Shown: positions 27,255 to 35,005 of the stretch, piece by piece
Layout: each line of letters begins with the position of its first letter
How positions within the stretch are numbered: position 1 is the first letter of the stretch
Assembly: GCA_040775095.1 (NCBI GenBank)
Contig: JAXGTD010000007.1
Span: 1 to 64,000, forward strand
Reading direction: 5' to 3'
DNA: 64,000 nucleotides
Origin: JAXGTD01 sp040775095
GTDB taxonomy: Bacteria; Pseudomonadota; Gammaproteobacteria; Chromatiales; Chromatiaceae
Position numbers and translations under genes: made by a program
Notes under the pieces: generated by a model
Told to the model about the DNA's origin: nothing
The model's input: the letters and a program-made list of their open reading frames with translations, nothing else
The model's database searches: none

Positions 27255-27739
27255 CGGACTCCAAGACCCCTCTGAGCGCGGGCGAGCGCCCTGCCTCCAA
27301 GGCCCTGCTCGGCGCTGCGACCACGGTCAATGCCGCGCTGACCCGGATGTACTGGCGCGTCGGTCGGCGTATCCGGGAGGACCTGCTCAAGGGCGACCGT
27401 GCCGAGTATGGGCAAGAGATTTTGCAGACACTGTCTGCACAATTGGTCCGGGACTACGGCCGCGGTTGGAGTCAGCGCAATCTCGCCTACATGATCCAGT
27501 TCGCCGAGGCCTTCGAGGACGAGCGCATTGTCGTAACGCTGTCACGACATTTGAGCTGGAGCCATTCCCTCGCCCTGATTCCGTTGCGCGAGCCCAAGAG
27601 ATCGGTCGGGACGGCGCGGAACCTGGCCCATATGTCTCCGAGGGTTGAACACAAGCGCACTTCAGGCTCCTTGTTATACGCTGGCTATCATTTGGAGCCG
27701 TTCGGCTCGCTTGCGCAACGGAGACTACAACATGGCTGA
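27251..27739 (+). pseudogene. DUF1016 (YhcG-type) gene, truncated
   Basis: Starts at a GTG overlapping the hsdM stop. Residues up to about 117 match the DUF1016 N-terminal domain: YWRVGRRIREDLLKGDRAEYG, the FGRG-like RDYGRGWSQRNLAYM, and LSWSHSLALIPLREP. From about 27600 the sequence loses similarity, and the remaining 45 codons (RSVGTARNLAHM...) look like random read-through. The C-terminal PD-(D/E)XK nuclease domain of the full-length family (about 340 residues) is missing. DUF1016 genes commonly sit inside type I restriction loci. Confidence 0.75.
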
Positions 27740-28913
27740 GCCGGGCAGCGATACCGCAGGGCGTGCAGGCACCTACCAGGCGCAACCCCAAGGCTACCGC
27801 GCCTTTATCCCGTCTAGCTTGCCGCCAGATCCGCCGATCAGACTCGAAGGCGCGCTGCAAGCACTGTTGTCGCAGGCCGACCGGGCGCTGGGTCGGCTCG
27901 ATGGCTCGGTTCAGACTCTGCCGAACCCAGACCTATTCATCTTCATGTACGTGCGCAAGGAAGCAGTGCTCTCCAGTCAGATCGAAGGCACCCAGAGCTC
28001 CTTGCAGGACCTGTTGGCGGCAGAAGCCGAGCTGTTCTCACCCGAGACCCGCCCGCGCGACGTGGATGAGGTCGTCAACTACGTGAGGGCGCTCAACTAC
28101 GGCATCGGACGGTTGGCCGAGCTACCTGTGTCCGTCCGCCTGATCCGCGAGATCCACGAGCGGCTGTTGCAAGGCGTGCGGGGCAGCCGATTGACGCCCG
28201 GAGAACTGCGCCGAAGCCAAAACTGGATTGGTCCGGGCGGCTGTACCCTGAACGAGGCGACCTTTGTTCCGCCTCCGCCACATCTGGTGCCGGATTGCAT
28301 GAGCGACCTGGAGCGATTCCTCCACCGCGCAGATCACCTCCCGGCCCTAGTCAAGATCGGCCTCGCCCATGCCCAGTTCGAGACCATCCACCCCTTTCTG
28401 GACGGCAATGGACGTGTCGGGCGGCTGTTGATCACTTTCCTGCTCACCGAAGCCGGCATCCTCGGCAAGCCCGTCCTCTATCTTTCTCATTACTTCAAGC
28501 GCCACAGGGCCACCTACTACGAGCATCTTCAGGCGGTCCGCGACCGTGGCGTCTGGGAGGACTGGCTGGTCTTCTTTCTGCGCGGCGTCGCCGAGGTCAG
28601 TACCGAGGCCGTCGAGACGGCCCGCCACATCCTCCTGTTGCGCGAGTCCCACCGATCCGCCATCACCGAGCACCTGGGCCGCGCCGCCGGTAGCGGCCAT
28701 CGGGTGTTGGAGGCCCTGTTCGATCGGCCCATCGTCGCCGTGACCGATGTCCAGGAGCTGACCGGTACCACCTATGCAGCCGCCAATCAGCTCGTCTCAC
28801 GCCTCGAAGATCTGGGAATCTTGCTGGAAATAACTGGTTATGCGCGCAATGGGCGCTTCCGGTACGAGCCCTACGTCGCCCTGTTTGCCCTCGCCGAGGA
28901 GGCCGAGGGATGA
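27732..28913 (+). CDS. Fic-domain protein (predicted AMP-transferase) with C-terminal winged helix
   Basis: 393 residues and apparently intact. The catalytic Fic motif HPFLDGNGRVGR is at residues 220-231, with the key His220. An N-terminal inhibitory motif S-x-x-x-E-G is seen at residues 81-87 (SSQIEGT), so activity should be self-restrained. The last about 70 residues form a predicted winged helix (VTDVQELTGTTYAAANQLVSRL). The ATG at 27732 has a GGAG ribosome site nine bases upstream and starts where family members start; the in-frame ATG at 27645 is rejected. Fic genes of this type recur inside type I restriction operons. The target is unknown. Confidence 0.85.
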   Translation: MAEPGSDTAGRAGTYQAQPQGYRAFIPSSLPPDPPIRLEGALQALLSQADRALGRLDGSVQTLPNPDLFIFMYVRKEAVLSSQIEGTQSSLQDLLAAEAELFSPETRPRDVDEVVNYVRALNYGIGRLAELPVSVRLIREIHERLLQGVRGSRLTPGELRRSQNWIGPGGCTLNEATFVPPPPHLVPDCMSDLERFLHRADHLPALVKIGLAHAQFETIHPFLDGNGRVGRLLITFLLTEAGILGKPVLYLSHYFKRHRATYYEHLQAVRDRGVWEDWLVFFLRGVAEVSTEAVETARHILLLRESHRSAITEHLGRAAGSGHRVLEALFDRPIVAVTDVQELTGTTYAAANQLVSRLEDLGILLEITGYARNGRFRYEPYVALFALAEEAEG

Positions 28914-29212
28914 CCCGAGCCGCCTACCTCCCCCGTGCTGGTGCCCAAGCTCTGCTTGGGCACCAGGTCCCGGAAGCTCTGCTTCCCGGGAAGCAGAGCT
29001 TCCCAAGCCACATTCCCAAGCAGAGCTTGGGAACGAGCCGCACCCGCCTGACCGCCGACGTGGTCACCGGCAAGCTCGACGTGCGCGAGGCCGCCGCCGC
29101 TGTACCAGCGGTCGACCCCCTGGCTGCGGACGATGAGCCCGACATCCTCGACGCCGGGTCCGAGACGGACCCCGACGAGCTGGATGCCCTCGCCGAGGAG
29201 GCCGACGCATGA
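28910..29212 (+). pseudogene. hsdS remnant: specificity subunit reduced to its C-terminal tail
   Basis: The short frame keeps operon-style junctions at both ends: ATGA overlap with fic at 28910 and with the next gene at 29209. Only its second half is recognisable: TRLTADVVTGKLDVREAAA, then an acidic Asp/Glu-rich tail, matches the conserved C-terminus of many HsdS proteins. The DNA-recognition domains are gone. In their place, 28938-29033 is a run of palindromes that translate into the low-sense PRAGAQALLGHQVPEALL stretch. Interpreted as an hsdS deleted down to its ends. Confidence 0.72.
28938..29033. repeat. Cluster of three perfect palindromes
   Basis: 28938-28966: CTGGTGCCCAAGC-TCT-GCTTGGGCACCAG (13-base arms). 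28972-29003: a 32-base uninterrupted palindrome made of GGAAGCTCTGCTTCCC and its complement. 29013-29033: TTCCCAAGC-AGA-GCTTGGGAA. All are variants of a CCAAGCTCTGCTTGG core, known to me as a widely scattered palindrome in several bacterial groups. They lie in the hsdS remnant, where the target-recognition region is missing. Confidence 0.85.
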
Positions 29213-30240
29213 CCCTGCCTCGCTCGGCGGACTATCTCGCCGGTCTGGTGCGCGAGCTGCGCGCGCTGCCGGCCGAGACCGAGTGGCTGGAGCTCAAGCA
29301 CAACCAGGAGAATCCGCAGGTGATCGGCGAGTACATCTCGGCCCTGGCGAACGCGGCGGCACTGAACGGAAAGGCCCATGCCTATCTGATCTGGGGGGTC
29401 GAAGACGGCACTCACCGTATCCTCGGCACGCACTTCGAGCCCACGACTGCCAGGAAGTGCAACGAGCCCCTGGAGAGCTGGCTGCTGCGGCTCTTGAACC
29501 CGAAGCTCGATTTCCGCTTCGATGCCATGGAGGTAGAGGGCCGACGGCTGGTGATCCTCGAGATCGAGCGGGCGTCGCGCACCCCGGTGAGCTTTAGCGG
29601 CATCGAGTACATCCGCATCGGCGAGGTGAAGAAGCCGCTCAAGGAGGCCCCGGACCGGGAGCGGCGTCTGTGGCGCATTTTCGACCGCGCCCCCTTCGAG
29701 GAGTTGGACGCCGCCGAGCGCCAAGATGCGGACACCGTGCTCCGGCTGCTGGATTACCCGAGCTATTTCAACCTTCTGGAACTGCCCCTGCCCGCCAACC
29801 GCGACGGCATCTTGGAGGCCCTGGAGGCGGATCGCCTGATCCGGCGTTGTGATTCACGACAGCAGAAGAGGCCGTCGGCACCCTGTCTGGCCCTGGAGGC
29901 GGATCGCCTGATCCGGCGTTGTGATGCCGGGGACTGGGACATCACCAACCTTGGGGCAGTCTTGTTCGCCAAGCGGCTCGACCAATTTGGCAAGCTGCGC
30001 CGCAAGGCGGTTCGGGTGGTTCAATATCGTGGCAACGGCCGGTTGGAGACCATCCGCGAGCAGGAGGGCAACAAGGGTTACGCGGCCGGGTTCGAGGGGC
30101 TGATCGGCTTCATCGACGGCCTGCTGCCGACCAATGAGGTCATTGAGCAGGCCCTGCGCCGGACCGTGCCCATGTTTCCTCAGCTCGCCGTGCGCGAGCT
30201 GGTTGCCAATGCGCGGATCCACCAGCATTTTTTTTTGTGA
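29209..30240 (+). CDS. AlbA_2 (schlafen-like) domain regulator, N-terminal part (frameshifted)
   Basis: 343 residues of an AlbA_2/ATP-binding protein (AAA_4 group), proteins often encoded in type I restriction loci. The N-terminal domain has ETEWLELKHNQENP, YISALANAAALNGK and YLIWGVED. The frame ends at TGA immediately after a nine-T run (30228-30236), although homology continues in the -1 frame (next feature). The point of break is within VRELVANARIHQHFF, the start of the GHKL-like ATPase region. Residues about 204-235 contain a 72-base insertion bearing a 37-base direct repeat, which duplicates LEADRLIRRCD. It overlaps the hsdS remnant by four bases. Confidence 0.8.
   Translation: MTLPRSADYLAGLVRELRALPAETEWLELKHNQENPQVIGEYISALANAAALNGKAHAYLIWGVEDGTHRILGTHFEPTTARKCNEPLESWLLRLLNPKLDFRFDAMEVEGRRLVILEIERASRTPVSFSGIEYIRIGEVKKPLKEAPDRERRLWRIFDRAPFEELDAAERQDADTVLRLLDYPSYFNLLELPLPANRDGILEALEADRLIRRCDSRQQKRPSAPCLALEADRLIRRCDAGDWDITNLGAVLFAKRLDQFGKLRRKAVRVVQYRGNGRLETIREQEGNKGYAAGFEGLIGFIDGLLPTNEVIEQALRRTVPMFPQLAVRELVANARIHQHFFL
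29817..29925 (+). repeat. In-frame direct repeat within the AlbA_2 gene
   Basis: A 37-base sequence (GGCCCTGGAGGCGGATCG...) at 29817-29853 recurs exactly at 29889-29925. The period is 72 bases (24 codons), so the reading frame is kept and the peptide LEADRLIRRCD appears twice. The 35 bases between the copies have no recognisable counterpart. Confidence 0.9.
30228..30236 (+). other. T9 homopolymer / canonical -1 slippery site (T_TTT_TTT)
   Basis: Read in the upstream frame as CAT TTT TTT TTG TGA. A -1 shift on the heptamer T28-TTT-TTT continues as TTT GTG ACC and joins the two halves of the AlbA_2 gene without gap. The zero-frame stop follows at once. A gain of one T or loss of two T would also restore the frame. 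Confidence 0.6.
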
Positions 30241-30782
30241 CCGGTGCCGGCCCCATGGTGGAGATCTTCGACGACCGCATCGAGATCACCAACCCCGGAG
30301 AGCCGTTGGTGTCGACCGAGCGCTTCGTCGATACGCCACCGACCTCTCGCAACGATGCCTTGGCGTCATTGATGCGGCGCTTCCGGATCTGCGGGGAGCG
30401 CGGAAGCGGGATCGACAAGGTGCTGGATCAGGTTGAGATCTTCCAGCTGCCGGCGCCCCTGTTCGAGGTCCCACCGGGGTTCACCCGCACGGTTCTGTTT
30501 GCCCATAAGGACCTCAAAGAGTTGGATCGGCAGGGCCGGATCAGGGCTTGTTACCAGCACGCCTGCTTGTGCTATGTCACGCGCAAGAAGATGACCAACG
30601 CGACCTTGCGTACGAGATTCGGGATTGCGGACCAGAACTCGGCAGATGCATCGCGCTTGCTCAAGGAGGCCCTGACCGAGGGCGTCATCGCGATTGAAGA
30701 CCGGAGCGTGGGCACGAGGAGTCGTTGTTACGTGCCTTTCTGGGCCGCACCGAGCGAGGAAGCGCAGGAAGGCTTTGCTTGA
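30237..30782 (+). CDS. AlbA_2/ATP-binding regulator, C-terminal part
   Basis: 181 residues from GTG at 30237, more likely the continuation of the preceding frame than an independent gene. VTGAGPMVEIFDDRIEITNPGEP and GERGSGIDKVLDQVE match the GHKL-type ATP-binding C-terminal half of AAA_4 proteins. The end is a predicted winged helix (MTNATLRTRFGIADQNSADASRLLKEAL). No ribosome site precedes the GTG, so expression alone is unlikely unless translation re-initiates at the overlapping stop. Confidence 0.75.
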   Translation: MTGAGPMVEIFDDRIEITNPGEPLVSTERFVDTPPTSRNDALASLMRRFRICGERGSGIDKVLDQVEIFQLPAPLFEVPPGFTRTVLFAHKDLKELDRQGRIRACYQHACLCYVTRKKMTNATLRTRFGIADQNSADASRLLKEALTEGVIAIEDRSVGTRSRCYVPFWAAPSEEAQEGFA

Positions 30783-30978
30783 TCGGTTGCGCTGATTCTG
30801 CTGCCAAGCGTGGTACGTTCCGGAAACATTTATTTCAGTACAGTGGGTTACGGGCGGAGATTTGTTTGACGGTTGTTTGATGAGCCGTCGCACTCCAAGG
30901 CCCCGTGCTAGCTGTCCCAGGCGGGGAACGACGAGATCAACGTCTGATGCCCGGCGCCTGACGAAGGGAGATCTGAGG

Positions 30979-32238
30979 ATGACGACAGACACCACCGAGC
31001 GCGGCCTGGAGCGTCTGATCTGCTCTGCGCTCACCGGTCACCCCTGCGACCCGCCCAAAGCGCGAACGCTCGCTGACCCAAAGACGGCCTACGGCGGCGT
31101 CGGCTGGAGCCCAGGCAACCCGCACGACTGCGACCGCGAGTACTGCGTCGATCTCGTCCAGCTCGCGGCCTTCCTGCATGCCACTCAGCCGAAGGCGGCC
31201 GAGGCCCTGTCGCTCGACACGGATGGCCTGACCCGGCGCAAGCTCCTGGCCCGACTCCAGGGCGAGATCTCCAAGCGCGGCACCATCGACGTGCTGCGCC
31301 ATGGCATCAAGCACGGCGCTCACGATCTGGACCTGTTCTACGGCACCCCGTCCCCTGGCAACGACAAGGCCCGGGAGCGTTTCGAGCAGAATCGTTTCAC
31401 GGTGACCCGCCAGTTGCGCTACAGCCGCGACGAGACCCAGCGGGCGCTGGACGTAGCCTTATTTCTCAACGGGCTGCCGGTGTTCACCTTCGAGCTGAAG
31501 AACTCGCTCACCAAGCAGACGGTCAGCGATGCGGTCTGGCAATACAAGAAGGATCGCAACCCCCGCGAGAAGCTGTTCGAGCTGGGGCGCTGCGTGGCCC
31601 ACTTCGCTGTCGACGACAGCGAAGTGCGGTTCTGCACCCATCTGAAGGGCAGGGCATCCTGGTTTCTACCGTTCAACAAGGGCTGGAACGACGGCGCCGG
31701 CAATCCGCCGAACCCGGACGGGCTCAAGACCGACTACCTGTGGCGTGAGGTGCTGACCCGCGACTCCCTGCCAGACATCCTGGAGAGGTATGCCCAGGTG
31801 GTCGAGACCAAGGACGAGAAGACGGGCAAGCGGAAGCGCAGCCAGGTTTGGCCCCGCTATCACCAGCTCGATGTGGTGCGCCGGCTTCTCTCGAATGCGG
31901 CGTTGCAGGGGGTGGGCCGACGCTACCTGATCCAGCACTCCGCCGGTAGCGGCAAGTCCAACTCCATCGCCTGGCTCGCGCACCAGCTGATCGGGCTCGC
32001 CCCAGTCGGCTCAAGCGACGGGGCGACGATCTTCGACTCGATCATCGTGGTCACGGACCGGCGCATCCTCGACAAGCAGAACGCCCGCATCGAGCATGAC
32101 AAGGCCCTGCTGCGGGTGATGACCTCCGTCATCCAGGACGACACCGAGCTGTTCAAGCAGTTTATGGACAACGAGGGCTTCAAGCGCTGGATGACCGACA
32201 CCGTGTTTGGCTTGACCTACGATGGCGCTGGCGCTTGA
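30979..32238 (+). pseudogene. hsdR: hsdR, type I restriction subunit with internal deletion
   Basis: 419 residues against about 1000 for an intact subunit. The N-terminal nuclease domain is complete in outline (D158, then FELKN with E172 and K174). It runs into the helicase Walker A QHSAGSGKSNS (about 320-329) and IIVVTDRRILDKQ. Immediately after Q367 the sequence becomes NARIEHDKALLRVMTSVIQDD...KRWMTDTVFGLTYD, which resembles the extreme C-terminus of HsdR. Most helicase motifs are therefore missing, apparently by an in-frame deletion of some 600 codons. The ATG at 30979 follows GGGAG and opens the family N-terminus. DNA translocation and cleavage are not expected. Confidence 0.85.
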
Positions 32239-32382
32239 GCGACGCTTCGGGGCCGGCCGGCCTCCGCGTCCCGGCGAAGCGGGCGAGGCGCGGTCGATCG
32301 CGGCCGACGTGGTCTTGGACTAACCTATCCAATCTGTGGAATTGCCCGGAGACGCAGCCTGTGGCACTCTACGCGATTCCGA

Positions 32383-32388
32383 TATGAT
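32383..32388 (+). promoter_or_regulatory. Possible -10 element of adk
   Basis: TATGAT in a locally AT-rich stretch 20 bases before the adk ATG; no convincing -35 at the right distance. Confidence 0.3.
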
Positions 32389-32407
32389 TTAGTTGAGGAC
32401 ACCATAC

Positions 32408-33064
32408 ATGCGCGTTATTCTGCTCGGCGGTCCAGGTGCTGGTAAAGGCACTCAGGCGGGGTTCATCAAGGACCATTTCGACATCCCGCAGATCTCCACC
32501 GGAGACATGCTGCGTGCCCACGTCAAGGCCGGCTCGGAGCTCGGCAAGGCGGCGAAGAAGATCATGGACGAGGGCGGCCTGGTCTCGGACGACATCATCA
32601 TGGGCATGGTCAAGGAGCGCATCACGCAGGATGACTGCAAGAATGGTTTCCTGTTCGACGGGTTCCCGCGCACGCTGGCGCAGGCCGACGCGCTGAAGGA
32701 CGCCAAGGTGTTCGTCGATGCCGTCGTCGAGATCGACGTTCCCGACGAGGAGATCATCAAGCGTATGTCCGGCCGGCGCGTTCATCTGGCCTCCGGACGG
32801 ACCTACCATGTCACCTTCAATCCGCCGAAGGAGGCAGGCATTGACGACGTGACCGGCGAGGCGCTGATCCAGCGCGACGACGACCAGGAAGACACGGTCC
32901 GCGCCCGTCTGCACGTGTATCACGAGCAGACCGAACCGTTGATCAAATACTACTCGGCTTGGGCCGAGGCAGGCGGTGAAGGCGCGCCGCGCTACGTCAA
33001 GGTGCACGGGATCGGCGGTGTCGACGCGATCCGCGACCAGATCATCTCGGCCCTCGAGGGCTGA
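32408..33064 (+). CDS. adk: Adenylate kinase
   Basis: Converts AMP and ATP to two ADP in the cytoplasm. The 218-residue long form has the P-loop GGPGAGKGTQ at residues 8-17, the FDGFPRTLAQA AMP-binding block, and a zinc-less LID (GRRVHLASGRTYHV, FNPPKEAGIDDVTGE) like that of E. coli. The ATG at 32408 is preferred to one five codons upstream because the protein then begins MRVILLGG. It lies just right of the restriction island and ends in a strong terminator. Confidence 0.96.
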   Translation: MRVILLGGPGAGKGTQAGFIKDHFDIPQISTGDMLRAHVKAGSELGKAAKKIMDEGGLVSDDIIMGMVKERITQDDCKNGFLFDGFPRTLAQADALKDAKVFVDAVVEIDVPDEEIIKRMSGRRVHLASGRTYHVTFNPPKEAGIDDVTGEALIQRDDDQEDTVRARLHVYHEQTEPLIKYYSAWAEAGGEGAPRYVKVHGIGGVDAIRDQIISALEG

Positions 33065-33090
33065 GCGGATCGGGCCACCCCGACCGACCA

Positions 33091-33113
33091 AGCCGGGCAT
33101 TGCCCGGCTTTTT
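33091..33113 (+). terminator. Intrinsic terminator of adk
   Basis: AGCCGGGC-ATT-GCCCGGCT forms a perfect eight-base-pair GC stem followed by a T run (33109-33113), 27 bases after the adk stop. Confidence 0.85.
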
Positions 33114-33138
33114 CGCGCCCGGGGCCAGCGAGGGCCGG

Positions 33139-34002
33139 TCAGTAGAGACTGTTGAGCATCTGTCCCCGGTAGCGATTGACCAGCTCCCCACCGCCGCCGA
33201 GCAGGTCGAACACCATCAGCATCCCCTTGCGTGCCGCATCGTCGCGGAAGGCGCGATCTTTCCTGAGCAGCGTCAACAGGTTCTCAAGCGCGGCCTCATA
33301 CTCCCCGGCGAGCACCTGATGGGCCGCAAGCTGCCAGCGCGCCTCGCTGGCATTCGCATCCTCCTGTAACCGCGCCTTCAGGGTGTCCGGGGGAGGCGCA
33401 TCAGCACAGGCGACAAGGAAGTGCAACCGCGCACCCAGGGCGGCAACATCCGGGTCATTGACCAGGTCGAGCGGCACGCGCTCGAGCATCTCTTGCGCCC
33501 CGGCAATGTCTCCGCGCGCCGCCTTGAGCTGTACCTCCGCGACAAACAGGCGACTGTTGTCCGCATCCTCCGCCCGCGCCTTGTCGATCAGAGCGGCGGC
33601 GCCGGCCAGATCGCCGGCAGTGATCAGCCCCTGCGCCTGGGTCAGCAGCGCATCGGACTTGCGCGGGATGTGCCGTTCCAGAAACTCACGTACCTGGCCC
33701 TCCGGCAGCGCGCCCATGAACTGATCCACGGGCCTTCCATCCTTGAACAGCTGCACGGTCGGCAGGCTGCGTATACCGAACTGGGCCGCGAGCTGCTGCT
33801 CGGCCTCGGTGTCGACCTTCGCCAGTAGGAACTTGCCCCGAAAGTCATCGGCAAGTTTTGCCAAGACCGGCATCAACTGACGGCAGGGGGCGCACCAATC
33901 GGCCCAGAAGTCGACCAGCACCGGGCGCTCGAAGGAACCCTCGAGCACGACCTGATTAAAATTTTGTGTCGTCGCGGTGACGACATAAGGGGAGTCCGCC
34001 AT
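33139..34002 (-). CDS. Thioredoxin-fold co-chaperone, CnoX (YbbN)-like
   Basis: 287 residues. The N-terminal thioredoxin domain has VDFWADWCAPCRQL with an intact C37-x-x-C40 and the cis-Pro RSLPTVQLF. From about residue 110 on there are TPR-like helical repeats (ALIDKARAEDADNSRLFVAE, ALENLLTLLRKDRAF), as in E. coli CnoX/YbbN, which protects proteins from oxidative aggregation. E. coli CnoX lacks the resolving pair (SxxC), whereas here both Cys are present, so a redox activity is more likely. Divergent from trxC, with starts 138 bases apart. Confidence 0.88.
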   Translation of the reverse strand: MADSPYVVTATTQNFNQVVLEGSFERPVLVDFWADWCAPCRQLMPVLAKLADDFRGKFLLAKVDTEAEQQLAAQFGIRSLPTVQLFKDGRPVDQFMGALPEGQVREFLERHIPRKSDALLTQAQGLITAGDLAGAAALIDKARAEDADNSRLFVAEVQLKAARGDIAGAQEMLERVPLDLVNDPDVAALGARLHFLVACADAPPPDTLKARLQEDANASEARWQLAAHQVLAGEYEAALENLLTLLRKDRAFRDDAARKGMLMVFDLLGGGGELVNRYRGQMLNSLY

Positions 34003-34140
34003 GGGATGACCTGCGTAAAATCGGCTGATGAATGCGGTCGCCAGTGGTTTGCAACTGGAAAGCCTGTCGTCCGTGGAAAATAATTGCCAACATTCGTCGA
34101 ATCAAGCTGGCGGTATGACGACCGCCGGGCGGAGGTCAAG

Positions 34141-34575
34141 ATGTCACAAGCGATCCATGTTGTCTGTCCCCATTGTGATGCGGTCAACCGGCTGCCGCCC
34201 GAACGGCTTTCGGATGCGGGCAAATGCGGGAAATGTCGTCGGCCACTGTTCGATGGCCAACCGGTCGCGCTCGACCAGGTGCGATTCGAGCAACACCTTA
34301 CGCGCAATGACTTGCCCGTGGTGGTGGATTTCTGGGCACCCTGGTGCGGACCGTGCCGGATGATGGCGCCGGCCTTCGAGGAGGCCACGCGTCGCCTCGA
34401 GCCATACGCCCGTTTAGCCAAGGTCAACACGGAAGAGGCGCAGGGTCTGGCGATGCGCTTCGGCATCCGCAGTATTCCGACGCTGGCGATCTTCAAACAG
34501 GGCCAGGAGGCGACGCGCACCGCCGGGGCCATGGATGCGGCGAACCTGATCAAATGGGTGAAGCCGTATCTCTGA
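34141..34575 (+). CDS. trxC: Thioredoxin 2 with N-terminal zinc ribbon
   Basis: 144-residue cytoplasmic disulfide reductase. Four cysteines C9/C12 and C29/C32 form the TrxC zinc ribbon. The thioredoxin domain carries FWAPWCGPCRMM (C69, C72) and SIPTLAIF. The ATG at 34141 follows GGAGG, so the longer open frame from 34084 is not used. A palindromic repeat begins right after the stop. Confidence 0.94.
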   Translation: MSQAIHVVCPHCDAVNRLPPERLSDAGKCGKCRRPLFDGQPVALDQVRFEQHLTRNDLPVVVDFWAPWCGPCRMMAPAFEEATRRLEPYARLAKVNTEEAQGLAMRFGIRSIPTLAIFKQGQEATRTAGAMDAANLIKWVKPYL

Positions 34576-34576
34576 G

Positions 34577-34672
34577 GATCGGCCGATCGAGTGCCTTCCT
34601 GGCATGGAATCGGGTCGCGGACCGAAAACGCGGTTTCCGATTTGCTCCGTCTCTGGTCACTCGGGTGACCGA
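34577..34672. repeat. Modular palindromic repeat, copy B
   Basis: First stem: CCGAT (34583-34587) and TGCC (34592-34595) pair with GGCA (34601-34604) and ATCGG (34609-34613), leaving an internal loop. Second stem: CGAAAAC-GCG-GTTTCCG at 34623-34639. It closes with TTTGCTCC. Aligns with copy A across its length (about three quarters identical), including 22 identical bases. Confidence 0.7.
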
Positions 34673-34976
34673 AGCGGCCGGGCGCACACCTGAAGCCCGG
34701 GGCGTGCCTCGGTTTGGCCTGTCCCCCGCTCGGGCGCCAACGCAATCCATGAGTGGTGAGGCCCGGCCAGGATCCGAGAATCCTGCCCGGTGGATCGTCA
34801 CGCGTTCAATGGCTTAGTGCCACGGGAAGGTCGCTGGCAATCCGCGGTGCTGGCCCCGCCCAGAACGCGGGTGGCCGGCAATCGCGGCGCCCGGGGGGCG
34901 CGTCTCGCCCGACGCGCTTGCCCGCCGTCACGAGCTTCGAGACATCGCGATTTTGCCGCAGTGCAACAAAGCCACA

Positions 34977-35005
34977 TGGACAGCATCGAAGCCTTCCTTT
35001 AAGAT
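34977..35005 (+). promoter_or_regulatory. Putative sigma-70 promoter of carAB
   Basis: TGGACA (34977-34982), a 17-base spacer, TAAGAT (35000-35005). The resulting leader to the TTG start of carA would be about 105 bases. No clear ARG box was recognised. Confidence 0.5.

Noticed and set aside
28938..29033. Palindromes as a CRISPR array
   Set aside because: No regular spacing, no unique spacers of constant length and no cas genes.
30862..30978. Longer N-terminus for the HsdR fragment from ATG 30862
   Set aside because: Low-sense Arg/Ser-rich sequence before MTTDTTERGL; the downstream ATG has GGGAG and begins the family N-terminus.
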